Of a DNA stretch of 32,941 nucleotides, positions 20,170-28,428 are shown piece by piece (the first letter of the stretch is position 1; every line of letters begins with the position of its first letter). The position numbers were made by a program, and so were the translations under genes. This DNA is from Legionellaceae bacterium (GTDB taxonomy: Bacteria; Pseudomonadota; Gammaproteobacteria; Legionellales; Legionellaceae), in assembly GCA_011087865.1 (NCBI GenBank), contig JAALKW010000009.1:1-32941 (forward strand), read 5' to 3'. The notes under the pieces were generated by a model. The model searched no databases and had not been told where the DNA came from. It was given only the letters and a program-made list of their open reading frames with translations.

Positions 20170-20284
20170 TCAATAGTCCTCTTTTTTAATCTTAATATAT
20201 AAGCTTTGATAGCATTTAAAAAACAACAAGGCCGTATTTTAGTGATAGTTGGGTGCTGAGTCAAGGTTTAATGCGGGTGATTTC

Positions 20285-20403
20285 AGGGGGTGTTAAAAAA
20301 TGAAAAGATGGAGCGCTACACCCAATGCACGTCAAGGTGCGAGTTTTACACCAGGCTTAGTTAGCTCCGCGTAGGCAGGGGGAAATATTGTCAACACACC
20401 CTA
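20285..20403. repeat. Unexplained structured segment with imperfect terminal inverted repeats
   Basis: In the 444-base gap between rpsU and the MFS gene, this roughly 119-base segment begins with GGGGGTGTTAAAA and ends with TTGTCAACACACCC, so its ends are imperfect inverted repeats. Internally GGAGC near 20311 can pair with GCTCC near 20364, and GCAC can pair with GTGC around 20328-20341. It is richer in G and C than the flanking DNA. No open frame of useful length crosses it. It could be a MITE-like element, an insertion-sequence remnant or a structured RNA. The rest of the gap (20404-20600) shows nothing recognisable except the promoter region. Confidence 0.3.
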
Positions 20404-20601
20404 ATCATTACAAAGTACTTAATATAGAGGAGAAAGCGGGCTGATTTTGTAATGAAGCCTCAAAGACTGGGTGATTTTTCAAGGTGATTTTTTGAAAAAC
20501 CAGATATGAATTTGAAACGCTTTCTGATAAACTACCCTCGTCTTTTAGAGCCTTGTGTCTAAACAAAGGAATAATGCTAGATGCATGCACATTGAGTAAA
20601 C

Positions 20602-20616
20602 AAGGAGCAGGTCTTG
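20602..20616 (+). promoter_or_regulatory. Strong ribosome binding site fixing a TTG start
   Basis: AAGGAG at 20602-20607 lies 6 bases before the TTG at 20614. It selects this TTG rather than the in-frame GTG at 20641, which has only a poor site. Confidence 0.6.
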
Positions 20617-21906
20617 AATACAAATAGTTTGGGGTTAAAGGTGAATCAAGAAAGGCGTCTAAATACTGCAGCACAACCTTGGTTGGTTTGTCTTGCTGCT
20701 TCATTGTTTTTTTTCTATCAGTTTGTGCAAGGTAATATGTTTGCCTCTATTGCTGATCATGTTATGCGAGATTTTGGGATAGAAGCCAATCAACTCATGT
20801 ACTTATCCAGTGCATATTATCTTGCTAATGTTGTGTTTTTATTGGTTGCCGGCATATTACTGGATAGGTTCTCAATTAAAAAAACGCTTGTTGTGGCCAT
20901 GTTTTTTTGTATGCTGAGCACGTTTATTTTAGCTTATACCACCCATTTTGGTGTTGCTTTAGTGTGTCGATTTGTATCGGGTGTCACCAGTGCTTTTTGT
21001 TTTTTAGGGCCCGTTCGTTTAGCCACGCGTTGGTTTCCACCTAAAAAAATGGCCATGATAACGGGTGTTATTGTTACGATGGCCATGACCGGTGGGTTGG
21101 TTGCGCAGTATCCACTCACGCAATTGGTGTTGCATTTAGGGTGGCGGGGCGCGGTACTTGATGTCGCATGGTTAGGTTTATTTATGCTTTTGATTATGAT
21201 GTGGTTGATTGAAGACAATCCGCCGGGTCATCAAGATCCTGAGTATCAAATTCTTCCAATGAAAACGGTTTGGAAAGGCTGCATGCATTTCCAACCACTT
21301 TTATCAGGGCTTTATACGAGCTTAATGAACTTGCCGATTGCAGTCTTAGGTGCTGCCATGGGTAAATTGTATCGCATGCATCGTTTAAACGTATCACAAC
21401 CCGAAGCCTCTATGGTCAATGGCATGTTATTTTTAGGGTCGATGCTCGGGGGGCCTTTAGTCGGGCTTTTTTCAGATCGATTAGGACGTCGTTTATTGCC
21501 CATGAAGCTTGGTGCGTTGGTGTCGCTCTTAATCGTCTTTTTTATTTTATATGCGCATGTATCGCTACACATGCTGGGCTTTTTATTTTTCTTGTTAGGC
21601 TTTATCACGATGGCACAGGTGCTTAGTTATGCTTTGGTCGCTGAAAGTACCGCGCCCGTCATGATTGCGACTTTAATGAGTGTGGTGTCTATTCTGACAC
21701 AAGGTGGTTATACCGTGTATCAGAACCTTTTTAGTGCTATTTTGGTTCGCAGCGGTGGCATGGCATTAATCGATGGCACGCCTATTTATCCGATAGCATC
21801 GTATCAAACGGCGGCCTTAATTTTACCGGCTGCTTTTCTTATTTCGTTTGTATTGGTCTTTTTCTTAAAAGAGACATTTGCTAAACCACAACCAATAGAG
21901 AGCTGA
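20614..21906 (+). CDS. MFS transporter, Pht-like
   Basis: The 430-residue protein has about 12 membrane segments. A typical major-facilitator loop between helices 2 and 3 ([11 protein letters not shown]) and a second-half counterpart ([13 protein letters not shown]) are visible. Conserved [10 protein letters not shown] lies in helix 4. The overall pattern resembles the small-solute MFS proteins abundant in Legionella and Coxiella, including the phagosomal transporters (Pht) for amino acids or nucleosides. It ends one base before deoB, so co-transcription is likely. Because deoB degrades (deoxy)ribose phosphates from nucleosides, nucleoside uptake is a reasonable but unproven role. It starts with TTG behind a strong AAGGAG. 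Confidence 0.85.
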   Translation: MNTNSLGLKVNQERRLNTAAQPWLVCLAASLFFFYQFVQGNMFASIADHVMRDFGIEANQLMYLSSAYYLANVVFLLVAGILLDRFSIKKTLVVAMFFCMLSTFILAYTTHFGVALVCRFVSGVTSAFCFLGPVRLATRWFPPKKMAMITGVIVTMAMTGGLVAQYPLTQLVLHLGWRGAVLDVAWLGLFMLLIMMWLIEDNPPGHQDPEYQILPMKTVWKGCMHFQPLLSGLYTSLMNLPIAVLGAAMGKLYRMHRLNVSQPEASMVNGMLFLGSMLGGPLVGLFSDRLGRRLLPMKLGALVSLLIVFFILYAHVSLHMLGFLFFLLGFITMAQVLSYALVAESTAPVMIATLMSVVSILTQGGYTVYQNLFSAILVRSGGMALIDGTPIYPIASYQTAALILPAAFLISFVLVFFLKETFAKPQPIES

Positions 21907-21907
21907 T

Positions 21908-23116
21908 ATGCCACGTGCTTGTGTTTTATTAATGGATTCTTTGGGAATTGGTGCCAGTCATGATGCTGGTGAGTATGGCGATGAGGGCGCGAATACGTTT
22001 GGACATATTCTGAGTGCTTCTAAAAAGCCATTGGAATTACCTCACTTAGCGAGACTGGGTCTTTATCATGCTGCGGCACTGAGCGCCGCTGATGGTGTAT
22101 TTAATACTGATATTTTTAATATTTCAGCTTTGCCTAAACCTGAAAGTCAGTATGGTTATGCTGTAGAGCAAAGTTTAGGTAAAGATACACCCAGTGGGCA
22201 TTGGGAATTAGCGGGTGTGCCGGTGCGTTTTAAATGGGGTTATTTTCCACAAACAAAGCCTTGTTTTCCAGCTGAACTCATAGAAAAATTTATTGAGCGC
22301 GCAAAAATACCCGGTGTTTTAGGTGATATGCATGCTTCTGGCACAGATATATTAAAAATCTTAGGGGAAGCACATCAACAAACCGGTCAGCCGATTGTGT
22401 ATACGTCAGGCGATAGTGTGTTTCAGATAGCAGCGCACGAAGAAACATTTGGGCTCGAGCGATTATATGCGCTGTGTGACATTGCCCGTGAGTTGGTGGA
22501 TGAATATCAAATTGGGCGCGTGATTGCTAGGCCTTTTATTGGGGAACCAGGGGCTTTTAAGCGTACAGGTAATCGGCGTGATTATTCCATTCCTCCGCCT
22601 GAAAAAACATTGTTAGATTATTTAAAAGAAGCTGGTCGAGAAGTGATTGCGATTGGTAAAACAGACGATATTTTTGCGCACTCAGGTCCAACACAAGTGA
22701 TTAAAGCCGATGGTAATATGGCTTTGTTTGATGCAACGCTTGAAGCCATGAAAACAGCACCATCGGGTAGTTTGGTTTTTACTAATTTTGTTGATTTTGA
22801 TTCTGCTTTTGGGCACAGGCGTGATGTAGCCGGTTATGCGCAAGCACTCGAAGCCTTTGATGCACGTCTCCCCGAATTAGAAGCAATTTTAAAAGCAGAC
22901 GATTGTGTTTTAATATCGGCTGATCATGGTTGTGACCCTACTTTTCCTGGGAGTGATCATACCCGTGAACATGTGCCGGTTCTTGCTTTTGGTCCAAGCA
23001 TTCAACATCAGTCGATTGGACGGCGTGAAAGTTTTTCAGATATAGGAAAAACTTTAGCAGAGCACTTGGCTGTGGCAGCAGACATAGAAGGCACACCTTT
23101 TGCTTTATACAGCTGA
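21908..23116 (+). CDS. deoB: Phosphopentomutase
   Basis: The 402-residue protein interconverts ribose/deoxyribose 1-phosphate and 5-phosphate in nucleoside salvage. It belongs to the alkaline phosphatase superfamily. [14 protein letters not shown] at the N-terminus holds the first metal Asp. [13 protein letters not shown] near residue 92 carries the phosphorylated Thr. [21 protein letters not shown] near residue 338 gives the remaining metal ligands. The ATG lies one base after the MFS stop. The 3' end overlaps the next gene by 17 bases. Confidence 0.95.
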   Translation: MPRACVLLMDSLGIGASHDAGEYGDEGANTFGHILSASKKPLELPHLARLGLYHAAALSAADGVFNTDIFNISALPKPESQYGYAVEQSLGKDTPSGHWELAGVPVRFKWGYFPQTKPCFPAELIEKFIERAKIPGVLGDMHASGTDILKILGEAHQQTGQPIVYTSGDSVFQIAAHEETFGLERLYALCDIARELVDEYQIGRVIARPFIGEPGAFKRTGNRRDYSIPPPEKTLLDYLKEAGREVIAIGKTDDIFAHSGPTQVIKADGNMALFDATLEAMKTAPSGSLVFTNFVDFDSAFGHRRDVAGYAQALEAFDARLPELEAILKADDCVLISADHGCDPTFPGSDHTREHVPVLAFGPSIQHQSIGRRESFSDIGKTLAEHLAVAADIEGTPFALYS

Positions 23117-23540
23117 TTTTATAGCCTATTGTAAACGGCTTTCTTTAACACTGACTTCACTGCGTAAATCGGTCTTATGTGTCTTGTGGGAAGCGAACAA
23201 GCCATTAAAAGCTTATGATGTATTAGAGATTTTATTGCTCGAACAACCTAATATTACGGCAGCGGCTGTCTATCGAGCATTGGGTTTTTTTGTGGAGGCA
23301 GGCGTCGCACACAAAATTGATTCAATTCAAGCTTATGCATTATGTAATAAGCCTGATGTAGCTGCATGCTCAGAAATTTTAATGGTTTGTTCAATGTGTC
23401 GTGATACACGTGCAGTACAAAATATAAATGTTCGAGATGCTTTGGCTCAATTGGCGCGTCTGGATGCTTTCGAACTCAGCCATACACCGATTGAACTGCG
23501 AGGGGTTTGTTCTATTTGCGCACAGAAACAAAGCAAATAA
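23100..23540 (+). CDS. Fur family regulator, Zur-like
   Basis: The 146-residue protein has a Fur-type winged helix ([23 protein letters not shown]...[22 protein letters not shown]). A dimer domain follows with two CxxC pairs (VCSMC and VCSIC) that hold the structural zinc. It resembles Zur more than Fur in the K.DS..AY.LC segment and the E..GVCS.C end. Histidines that bind regulatory metal in Zur appear replaced: the usual HTS-type position reads CSE, and the H before GLC reads R. The start is likely the TTG at 23100, overlapping deoB, with AAGG about 10 bases upstream. The regulated metal or genes cannot be deduced. Confidence 0.8.
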   Translation: MLYTADFIAYCKRLSLTLTSLRKSVLCVLWEANKPLKAYDVLEILLLEQPNITAAAVYRALGFFVEAGVAHKIDSIQAYALCNKPDVAACSEILMVCSMCRDTRAVQNINVRDALAQLARLDAFELSHTPIELRGVCSICAQKQSK

Positions 23541-23553
23541 ATCATCCCGTTCT

Positions 23554-23581
23554 ATTGATTTCTTAAAAAACATCCCCATGT
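23554..23581 (+). promoter_or_regulatory. Sigma32-like heat-shock promoter of hslVU
   Basis: ATTGATT (23554-23560) resembles the CTTGAAA -35 element. After a 13-base spacer comes CCCCATGT (23574-23581), a near-perfect sigma32 -10 element. It lies 43 bases before the hslV start, as expected for a heat-shock operon. Confidence 0.6.
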
Positions 23582-23624
23582 ATATAGCTATGAGATATTA
23601 GACACTTAATGTTTAGGAGTTAGC

Positions 23625-24173
23625 TTGGAACAGTTTCGAGGAACAACCATACTGTCAGTCAGAGACGGCAAGCAAGTTGTCATCGGTGGCGATGGTCAGG
23701 TTACACAGGGTAGCACGGTTATGAAAGGTAATGCCCGTAAGGTACGGCGCTTGTACCAAGATAAAGTTATTGCTGGCTTTGCAGGTGGTACGGCTGATGC
23801 TTTTACGTTATTTGAGCGTTTTGAAAGCAAGCTTGAAATGCATCAAGGGCATTTGGTACGTGCCGCTGTTGAATTGGCTAAAGATTGGCGAACCGATAAA
23901 ATGCTGCGACGTCTTGAAGCGTTATTGGTTGTTGCAGATGCTAAAGCATCACTGATTATTACGGGGAATGGCGATGTGATTGAGCCTGAAAGAGGCATTA
24001 TGGCTATTGGTTCAGGTGGCCCATTTGCAGAGGCTGCAGCACGCGCTATGGTGGAAAATACCAAATTATCACCGCTTAAAATTGTTGAAAAAGGTTTAAC
24101 AATTGCAGCTGATATGTGTGTTTATACCAATCAGAATTTGACTATTGAAAAATTGGATGTGAATCATGGCTAG
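23625..24173 (+). CDS. hslV: ATP-dependent protease subunit HslV (ClpQ)
   Basis: The 182-residue protein is the proteolytic subunit of the HslUV complex. The catalytic N-terminal threonine corresponds to T7 of the encoded MEQFRGTT start, so the protein must lose six residues (MEQFRG) rather than only Met as in E. coli. [20 protein letters not shown] and AIGSGGPFA are family hallmarks. The TTG start is supported by TAGGAGT (23614-23620) and a sigma32-like promoter upstream. It overlaps hslU by 8 bases. Confidence 0.96.
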   Translation: MEQFRGTTILSVRDGKQVVIGGDGQVTQGSTVMKGNARKVRRLYQDKVIAGFAGGTADAFTLFERFESKLEMHQGHLVRAAVELAKDWRTDKMLRRLEALLVVADAKASLIITGNGDVIEPERGIMAIGSGGPFAEAAARAMVENTKLSPLKIVEKGLTIAADMCVYTNQNLTIEKLDVNHG

Positions 24174-25536
24174 TACCGCACAAGAAATGATTAAAATGCC
24201 CGAAATCGCAGTGACTTCTCGTAGTGAGATGACACCGAGAGAAATTGTTGAAGAATTAAATCGACATATTATTGGACAGGATGATGCGAAGCGTGCAGTT
24301 GCAATTGCACTGCGTAATCGTTGGCGCCGGATGAAAATTGCAGATAAAAGCTTACGTGCTGAAATTATGCCTAAAAATATCTTAATGATTGGGCCAACAG
24401 GTGTGGGTAAAACCGAAATCGCAAGGCGTTTGGCGCGTCTTGCCGATGCACCTTTTATTAAAGTAGAAGCCACTAAATTTACAGAAGTTGGTTATGTAGG
24501 GCGTGATGTTGAGTCTATTATTCGTGATTTGGCTGATGTTGGTTTTAAATTGGCTCGTGAACATGCGCTGGCAAAAGTAGAACAACAAGCAGAAGATGCA
24601 GCAGAAGAACGAGTGTTAGATGCTTTATTACCACCCACAGAAGGTGAAGAGCGACGTGATTCATCAGCACGACAAAAGTTTCGTAAGCAATTACGAGAAG
24701 GTCATTTAGATAACCAAGTGATTGAAATTAATATTGCTTCATCACCCGTTGGCATCGAGATTATGGCGCCTCCCGGTATGGAAGAAATGACCAATCAATT
24801 ACAATCTATGTTTCAACAAGTCGGTTCAGAAAAAACAAAACGCCGTGAATTACCGATTCATGAAGCAATGAAAGTGCTTCATGAAGAAGAAGCGGCTAAA
24901 TTAATCAATGACGAAGAGCTTAAATTGAAAGCGATTGAATCTGTTGAACAAAATGGTTTTGTGTTTATTGATGAAATCGACAAAGTTGCAAAACGCGCGG
25001 AACAAGGCGGAGGTGATGTGTCTCGTGAAGGCGTACAGCGTGATTTATTGCCTTTGGTTGAGGGTTCATCTGTTTCAACAAAATATGGCATGATTAAAAC
25101 GGATCATATTTTATTTATTGCTTCAGGTGCATTCCATGTTTCAAAGCCTTCTGATTTAATCGCAGAATTGCAAGGGCGTTTGCCAATCCGTGTTGAACTG
25201 ACAGCATTAAGTGTTGAAGATTTCATTAAAATTTTAACAGAGCCTTATGCTTCGCTTACAGAGCAATATTCAGCATTAATGGCGACTGAAGGCGTTAAAT
25301 TAAGCTTTGATAAAACTGGTATCAAGCGCATTGCAGAGGTTGCTTGGCAAGTTAACGAACGCACTGAAAATATTGGTGCTCGACGTTTATATACTGTGAT
25401 GGAGCGTTTGCTTGAAACAATTTCGTTTGAGGCAACAGATAAATCAGGTGAGTCTGTTAAAGTCACACGAGATTATGTACAAAAGCACTTAGGTGCATTG
25501 GTCGAAGACGAAGACTTGGCACGTTATATTTTGTAA
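24166..25536 (+). CDS. hslU: ATP-dependent protease ATPase subunit HslU (ClpY)
   Basis: The 456-residue AAA+ unfoldase partners HslV. Walker A GPTGVGKT is near residue 75, the [12 protein letters not shown] pore/substrate segment near 105, an I domain of alternating charge between about residues 135 and 250, Walker [10 protein letters not shown] near 268, and a C-terminal [12 protein letters not shown] sensor-2 region. Compared with E. coli HslU there are about 19 extra N-terminal residues before SEMTPREIV. The ATG at 24229 is a possible alternative start, but the 8-base overlap with hslV favours 24166. Confidence 0.96.
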   Translation: MASTAQEMIKMPEIAVTSRSEMTPREIVEELNRHIIGQDDAKRAVAIALRNRWRRMKIADKSLRAEIMPKNILMIGPTGVGKTEIARRLARLADAPFIKVEATKFTEVGYVGRDVESIIRDLADVGFKLAREHALAKVEQQAEDAAEERVLDALLPPTEGEERRDSSARQKFRKQLREGHLDNQVIEINIASSPVGIEIMAPPGMEEMTNQLQSMFQQVGSEKTKRRELPIHEAMKVLHEEEAAKLINDEELKLKAIESVEQNGFVFIDEIDKVAKRAEQGGGDVSREGVQRDLLPLVEGSSVSTKYGMIKTDHILFIASGAFHVSKPSDLIAELQGRLPIRVELTALSVEDFIKILTEPYASLTEQYSALMATEGVKLSFDKTGIKRIAEVAWQVNERTENIGARRLYTVMERLLETISFEATDKSGESVKVTRDYVQKHLGALVEDEDLARYIL

Positions 25537-25546
25537 TCACACCTCA

Positions 25547-25588
25547 CATCATGCTGCACTAAAGGAGTTATTTAAAAGCAGCATGATG
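25547..25588 (+). terminator. Hairpin downstream of hslU
   Basis: CATCATGCTGC (25547-25557) is perfectly complementary to GCAGCATGATG (25578-25588), with a 20-base AT-rich loop. It starts 10 bases after the hslU stop. There is no U tract, so it may terminate weakly or protect the 3' end. Confidence 0.4.
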
Positions 25589-25596
25589 CTCTAAAA

Positions 25597-25625
25597 TTGA
25601 TCTAATTGTGCTTTTATGGTAACAT
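25597..25625 (+). promoter_or_regulatory. Candidate sigma70 promoter of the SH3/NlpC-like gene
   Basis: TTGATC (25597-25602), a 17-base spacer and TAACAT (25620-25625) lie 31 bases before the ATG at 25657. Each box matches the consensus at four positions. Confidence 0.45.
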
Positions 25626-25656
25626 AGTTCAACTTTATTTGTTTTGAGTTGTTTTT

Positions 25657-27096
25657 ATGCGTTTACCACAAGTTGTTTATTTAGCCTGTTCTCTTATTTA
25701 CTCATCTATTTCTTTTGGAATGAATATTCCAAGAGAGCAATTTCCAATTGAAAATTATACACAGCAGACCCATCAATATATTTCACCTGAGCAAGCCAAC
25801 TATCAGCAAAATTTATTAACGCCAAAAGCACAAGCATCTCGGCTAAAGCAGTTTTACCAGCATTATTATGCGAGCGATGCAAATGGTTTATCTCCATGGA
25901 GTGCTGCTTTGGTGAATGCTGTTTTACCGAAAATAAAAAAAGAAGAGCAGGGAATATTGAATAATTTTAATCAACCAGGTCATTATGCTGAAAATTTTAA
26001 AGCACATGAAAAAAGCTGGTGGCCAAAGCTTCAAAAAAATGCAAATTTAGATGGGTTAGACCATGCTGTTTTTCATACGAATAACAGGGCAATTATTATT
26101 AATAATACAGCGGCGCGTGCGCTGCCTGAAGCAGCGCCTGATTTTTTAGATGCACGGATTCCTGGCGAAGGATTTCCTTTTGATACCTTACAAGTAGCAA
26201 GCCTTTGGGTGGGTACGCCGGTTTATGTATTAAACACATCAAAAGATAAAGCGTGGTTGTTGGTTTTAACTCCTGATGCGTATTTTGCATGGGTAAAAAG
26301 TACAGATACAGCTTATGCTTCTCCAAGTTTTATTCAGCAATGGCAACAGGCTGCAAAAAATAAACTAGCGGCCATTACAAAAACAAAAGTCAGTGTGCTA
26401 GATACAGAAAAAAACTTTGAATTTAGTGCTTATATAGGTGCTGTTTTTCCATTAATCACACGTAATACACAGCAAACATCGATTTTAATTCCGATTAAAA
26501 ACGCAAAAAATCAAGCTGAAATTAAACAAGCAGTAATAAGCTCAGCATCGATTGCACCCATGCCTTTACGTGCTACGCCTGAGCGCATGGCTTCTATGAT
26601 ACAAGAGCTACAACACCGCGCGTATGGATGGGGTGGTGCATTTTTTTTAAATGATTGCTCACAAGAAATGAAAAGTTTATTTACGCCATTTGGCATTTGG
26701 TTACCTAGAAACTCTGGGATGCAACAGCAACTGAATCCAAGCATGGATTTATCTCGATATACAGTCGATGAACGTTTGGCTTTGCTTAAAACCAAAGGAC
26801 ATGGATTAATGACTTTGATTTATAAAAAAGGTCATATCATGCTCTATGTTGGTAATAAAACAATAAACAACCAATTAGAAGCGATCACTTATCAAAATAT
26901 TTGGGGCCTTTCTCCTGAGAATAAAGCAATGCGTTATGTGGTTGGTGAGAGTGTTTTCTTGCCCATGTTAAAGCAATTTCCAGAGAACACAGCCATTAAT
27001 TCACAAGCGAATGCACCTGTTTTTAAAATGGTTTATTTGGATAGGCTATCTAAAACGGAGCCATCACCCCAAGCATTTGCTGATAGTTTTAGCTGA
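25657..27096 (+). CDS. Secreted SH3-domain, NlpC/P60-like cell-wall hydrolase
   Basis: The 479-residue protein has a signal peptide (hydrophobic to about residue 19, likely cut near SFG). A bacterial SH3-like region around residues 180-220 (LWVGTPVYVLN...WLLVLTPDAYFAWVKS) is followed by a C-terminal papain-like domain. YGWGGAFFLNDCSQEM places C334 as nucleophile and KKGHIMLYVG places H393. The layout matches SH3 plus NlpC/P60 peptidases that cut peptidoglycan stem peptides in the periplasm or outside. Specificity is unknown. The N-terminal 150 residues are Gln/Asn-rich and not recognised. Translation starts at an ATG with a weak GAGTTG. It is flanked downstream by a perfect palindrome. Confidence 0.75.
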   Translation: MRLPQVVYLACSLIYSSISFGMNIPREQFPIENYTQQTHQYISPEQANYQQNLLTPKAQASRLKQFYQHYYASDANGLSPWSAALVNAVLPKIKKEEQGILNNFNQPGHYAENFKAHEKSWWPKLQKNANLDGLDHAVFHTNNRAIIINNTAARALPEAAPDFLDARIPGEGFPFDTLQVASLWVGTPVYVLNTSKDKAWLLVLTPDAYFAWVKSTDTAYASPSFIQQWQQAAKNKLAAITKTKVSVLDTEKNFEFSAYIGAVFPLITRNTQQTSILIPIKNAKNQAEIKQAVISSASIAPMPLRATPERMASMIQELQHRAYGWGGAFFLNDCSQEMKSLFTPFGIWLPRNSGMQQQLNPSMDLSRYTVDERLALLKTKGHGLMTLIYKKGHIMLYVGNKTINNQLEAITYQNIWGLSPENKAMRYVVGESVFLPMLKQFPENTAINSQANAPVFKMVYLDRLSKTEPSPQAFADSFS

Positions 27097-27101
27097 TCAT
27101 C

Positions 27102-27150
27102 GTAACTCCCCACGTCATCCCTCGCTGCTCGGGATGACGTGGGGAGTTAC
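27102..27150. repeat. Perfect 20-bp palindromic repeat (GTCATCCC/GGGATGAC type)
   Basis: Positions 27102-27121 and 27131-27150 are exact inverted repeats, with a 9-base loop TCGCTGCTC. The arms carry GTCATCCC and GGGATGAC, a core seen in many dispersed bacterial palindromes. It sits 5 bases after the SH3/NlpC gene. It may act as a terminator for that gene although no T tract follows. No second copy is visible in this window. Confidence 0.75.
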
Positions 27151-27170
27151 ATTGTTTGTTGATGCTATCT

Positions 27171-27198
27171 TTGCTATATTTTTACATTAAGTTATAGA
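27171..27198 (+). promoter_or_regulatory. Possible promoter of the 53-codon peptide gene
   Basis: TTGCTA (27171-27176) and TATAGA (27193-27198) are 16 bases apart and end 16 bases before the ATG at 27215. Both are moderate matches to the consensus. Confidence 0.3.
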
Positions 27199-27214
27199 TA
27201 ATAGCATCTCTCAT

Positions 27215-27376
27215 ATGAATAAATTAGAAGAACAATCACATGAATTACCTGTTCAAGTGATTGTTTATGAGCCTCCTAAATTAATTTTATTATTGAGTGA
27301 TTCTGAAATTGACAGTGGTATGCATGGTCTTGTAGAGGGCTCTGGATTTGGGCCTGTTAGCGGAGAGGGTAGTTAG
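27215..27376 (+). CDS. Small 53-residue peptide, possible modified-peptide precursor
   Basis: An ATG at 27215 opens a 54-codon frame ending in TAG at 27374-27376. I do not recognise a family. The peptide has a charged N-terminus (MNKLEEQSHE), a VIVYEPPKLILLLSD segment (residues 15-29), and a tail from residue 35 with eight Gly, three Ser and no Lys or Arg. The Y18-E-P-P21-K-L segment resembles the YxxP motif of lasso-peptide leaders, and G35 with E41 could in principle form a seven-residue ring. The usual Thr before the cleavage site is missing, and no maturation enzymes lie in the window. There is no clear Shine-Dalgarno. It ends 29 bases before the DUF1566 pseudogene and may share its transcript. 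Confidence 0.45.
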   Translation: MNKLEEQSHELPVQVIVYEPPKLILLLSDSEIDSGMHGLVEGSGFGPVSGEGS

Positions 27377-27405
27377 TTTGAGGCCTTCTCGACAAGAGGG
27401 ATACG

Positions 27406-28428
27406 ATGAAAAGTATATTTGAACGAAAGGCGATGACTTTTTTTTTTTTATTTTATTCGAGTTTAGTGCTTTCAGTGGTTCCACAAACACTTTTTAAACA
27501 AATCAGTTTGGATGAAGCGACAGATAAAAAACAATTCAAATTAGAAAAAATGGTCATATTCAATAAAACAGATGGGGATGCTACGGAGTTAGCAAAAGCA
27601 ACCTTCTCTTATGTTAGCGGTCCTGGATGTCTAGCTGCTGATTTGATGAATAGTTATACGACGATTGATTCAAGCCCTGGATTTTCTTTAAGTAATAATA
27701 AACCCTTTGGTTTGAACGCATCTTCGACGTATCAGCTCGGTGAGACGTTATTGAATCTTAATATGGACCTGGTTGGCTCTATTGCTGTTGTTTTAAGAAG
27801 TTCAAATAATGATGTACCTCAAGGTGATTTTTCGGGCGATAGCTGCGGAACGAATCCTAGTTTTTGCTGTATTGATGTCACTTGCTCAGCATCAAAATGT
27901 TTAAGTTCGGGGAATTCAGTAGCACGTCATCATTTTACATTAAAAAAAACAGAAGCGATTGGTGATCCTGCAAACGGCGGTAAAATTGCATGTTCAAAGG
28001 CAGTAGGGGGCATGTTTAATTTAATTGTACCGGCTATAGATCAAAGTGATGGTATAGAGTGGGGAGGGCTTAATACAGAAGTTGGTATGTTTGCCCAAAC
28101 CATTTTATTTGGTTCTTTTGGAACAAACGCCATTGTTAATGTACTAGGCTCCGGAAGCTACGCAGCACAGCTATGTAATGATTATGTGGCGGTAACCGGT
28201 GCTGATGTGCCAACCACCTAGTTTTTGCCTGCGAAATATCAGCTGGCTTGTCTTTATGATAATAAAAACACCTTGGGTGAGTTTATTACGCAGGAAGGCT
28301 ATTGGAGTGCTTCGGAAAGCATGTCGACGCCCGCCACGAATGCATGGTATCAAAATTTTTCTACGGGCGACTTTATTGAAGGCAGTAAAGATACTCCTTT
28401 GGGCGTTCGTTGTGTGCGCTCTTATTAG
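27406..28428 (+). pseudogene. Exported DUF1566/Lcl C-terminal domain protein, split by an in-frame amber codon
   Basis: An ATG with a strong AAGAGGG site opens a 271-codon frame with a signal peptide (MTFFFLFYSSLVLSVV region) and a Cys-rich middle. It stops at TAG (28219-28221). The same frame continues without interruption to a second TAG at 28426-28428. The downstream 68 codons give FLPAKYQLACLY, YWSASES and a final VRCVRSY, the end of the DUF1566 domain found in Legionella collagen-like proteins. The domain begins upstream with GGKIACSKAVGG, IEWGGLNTE and YAAQLCNDY. The TAG sits where the family has the Trp of its (D/N)W(Y/F)LP motif, so a TGG-to-TAG change is the simplest cause. A 12-T run lies in the signal-peptide region. 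The 3' end overlaps clpB by 4 bases. Confidence 0.75.

Noticed and set aside
28219-28221. Genome-wide reassignment of TAG as a sense codon
   Set aside because: TAG correctly ends several conserved genes in the window, such as deaD, waaA and hslV.
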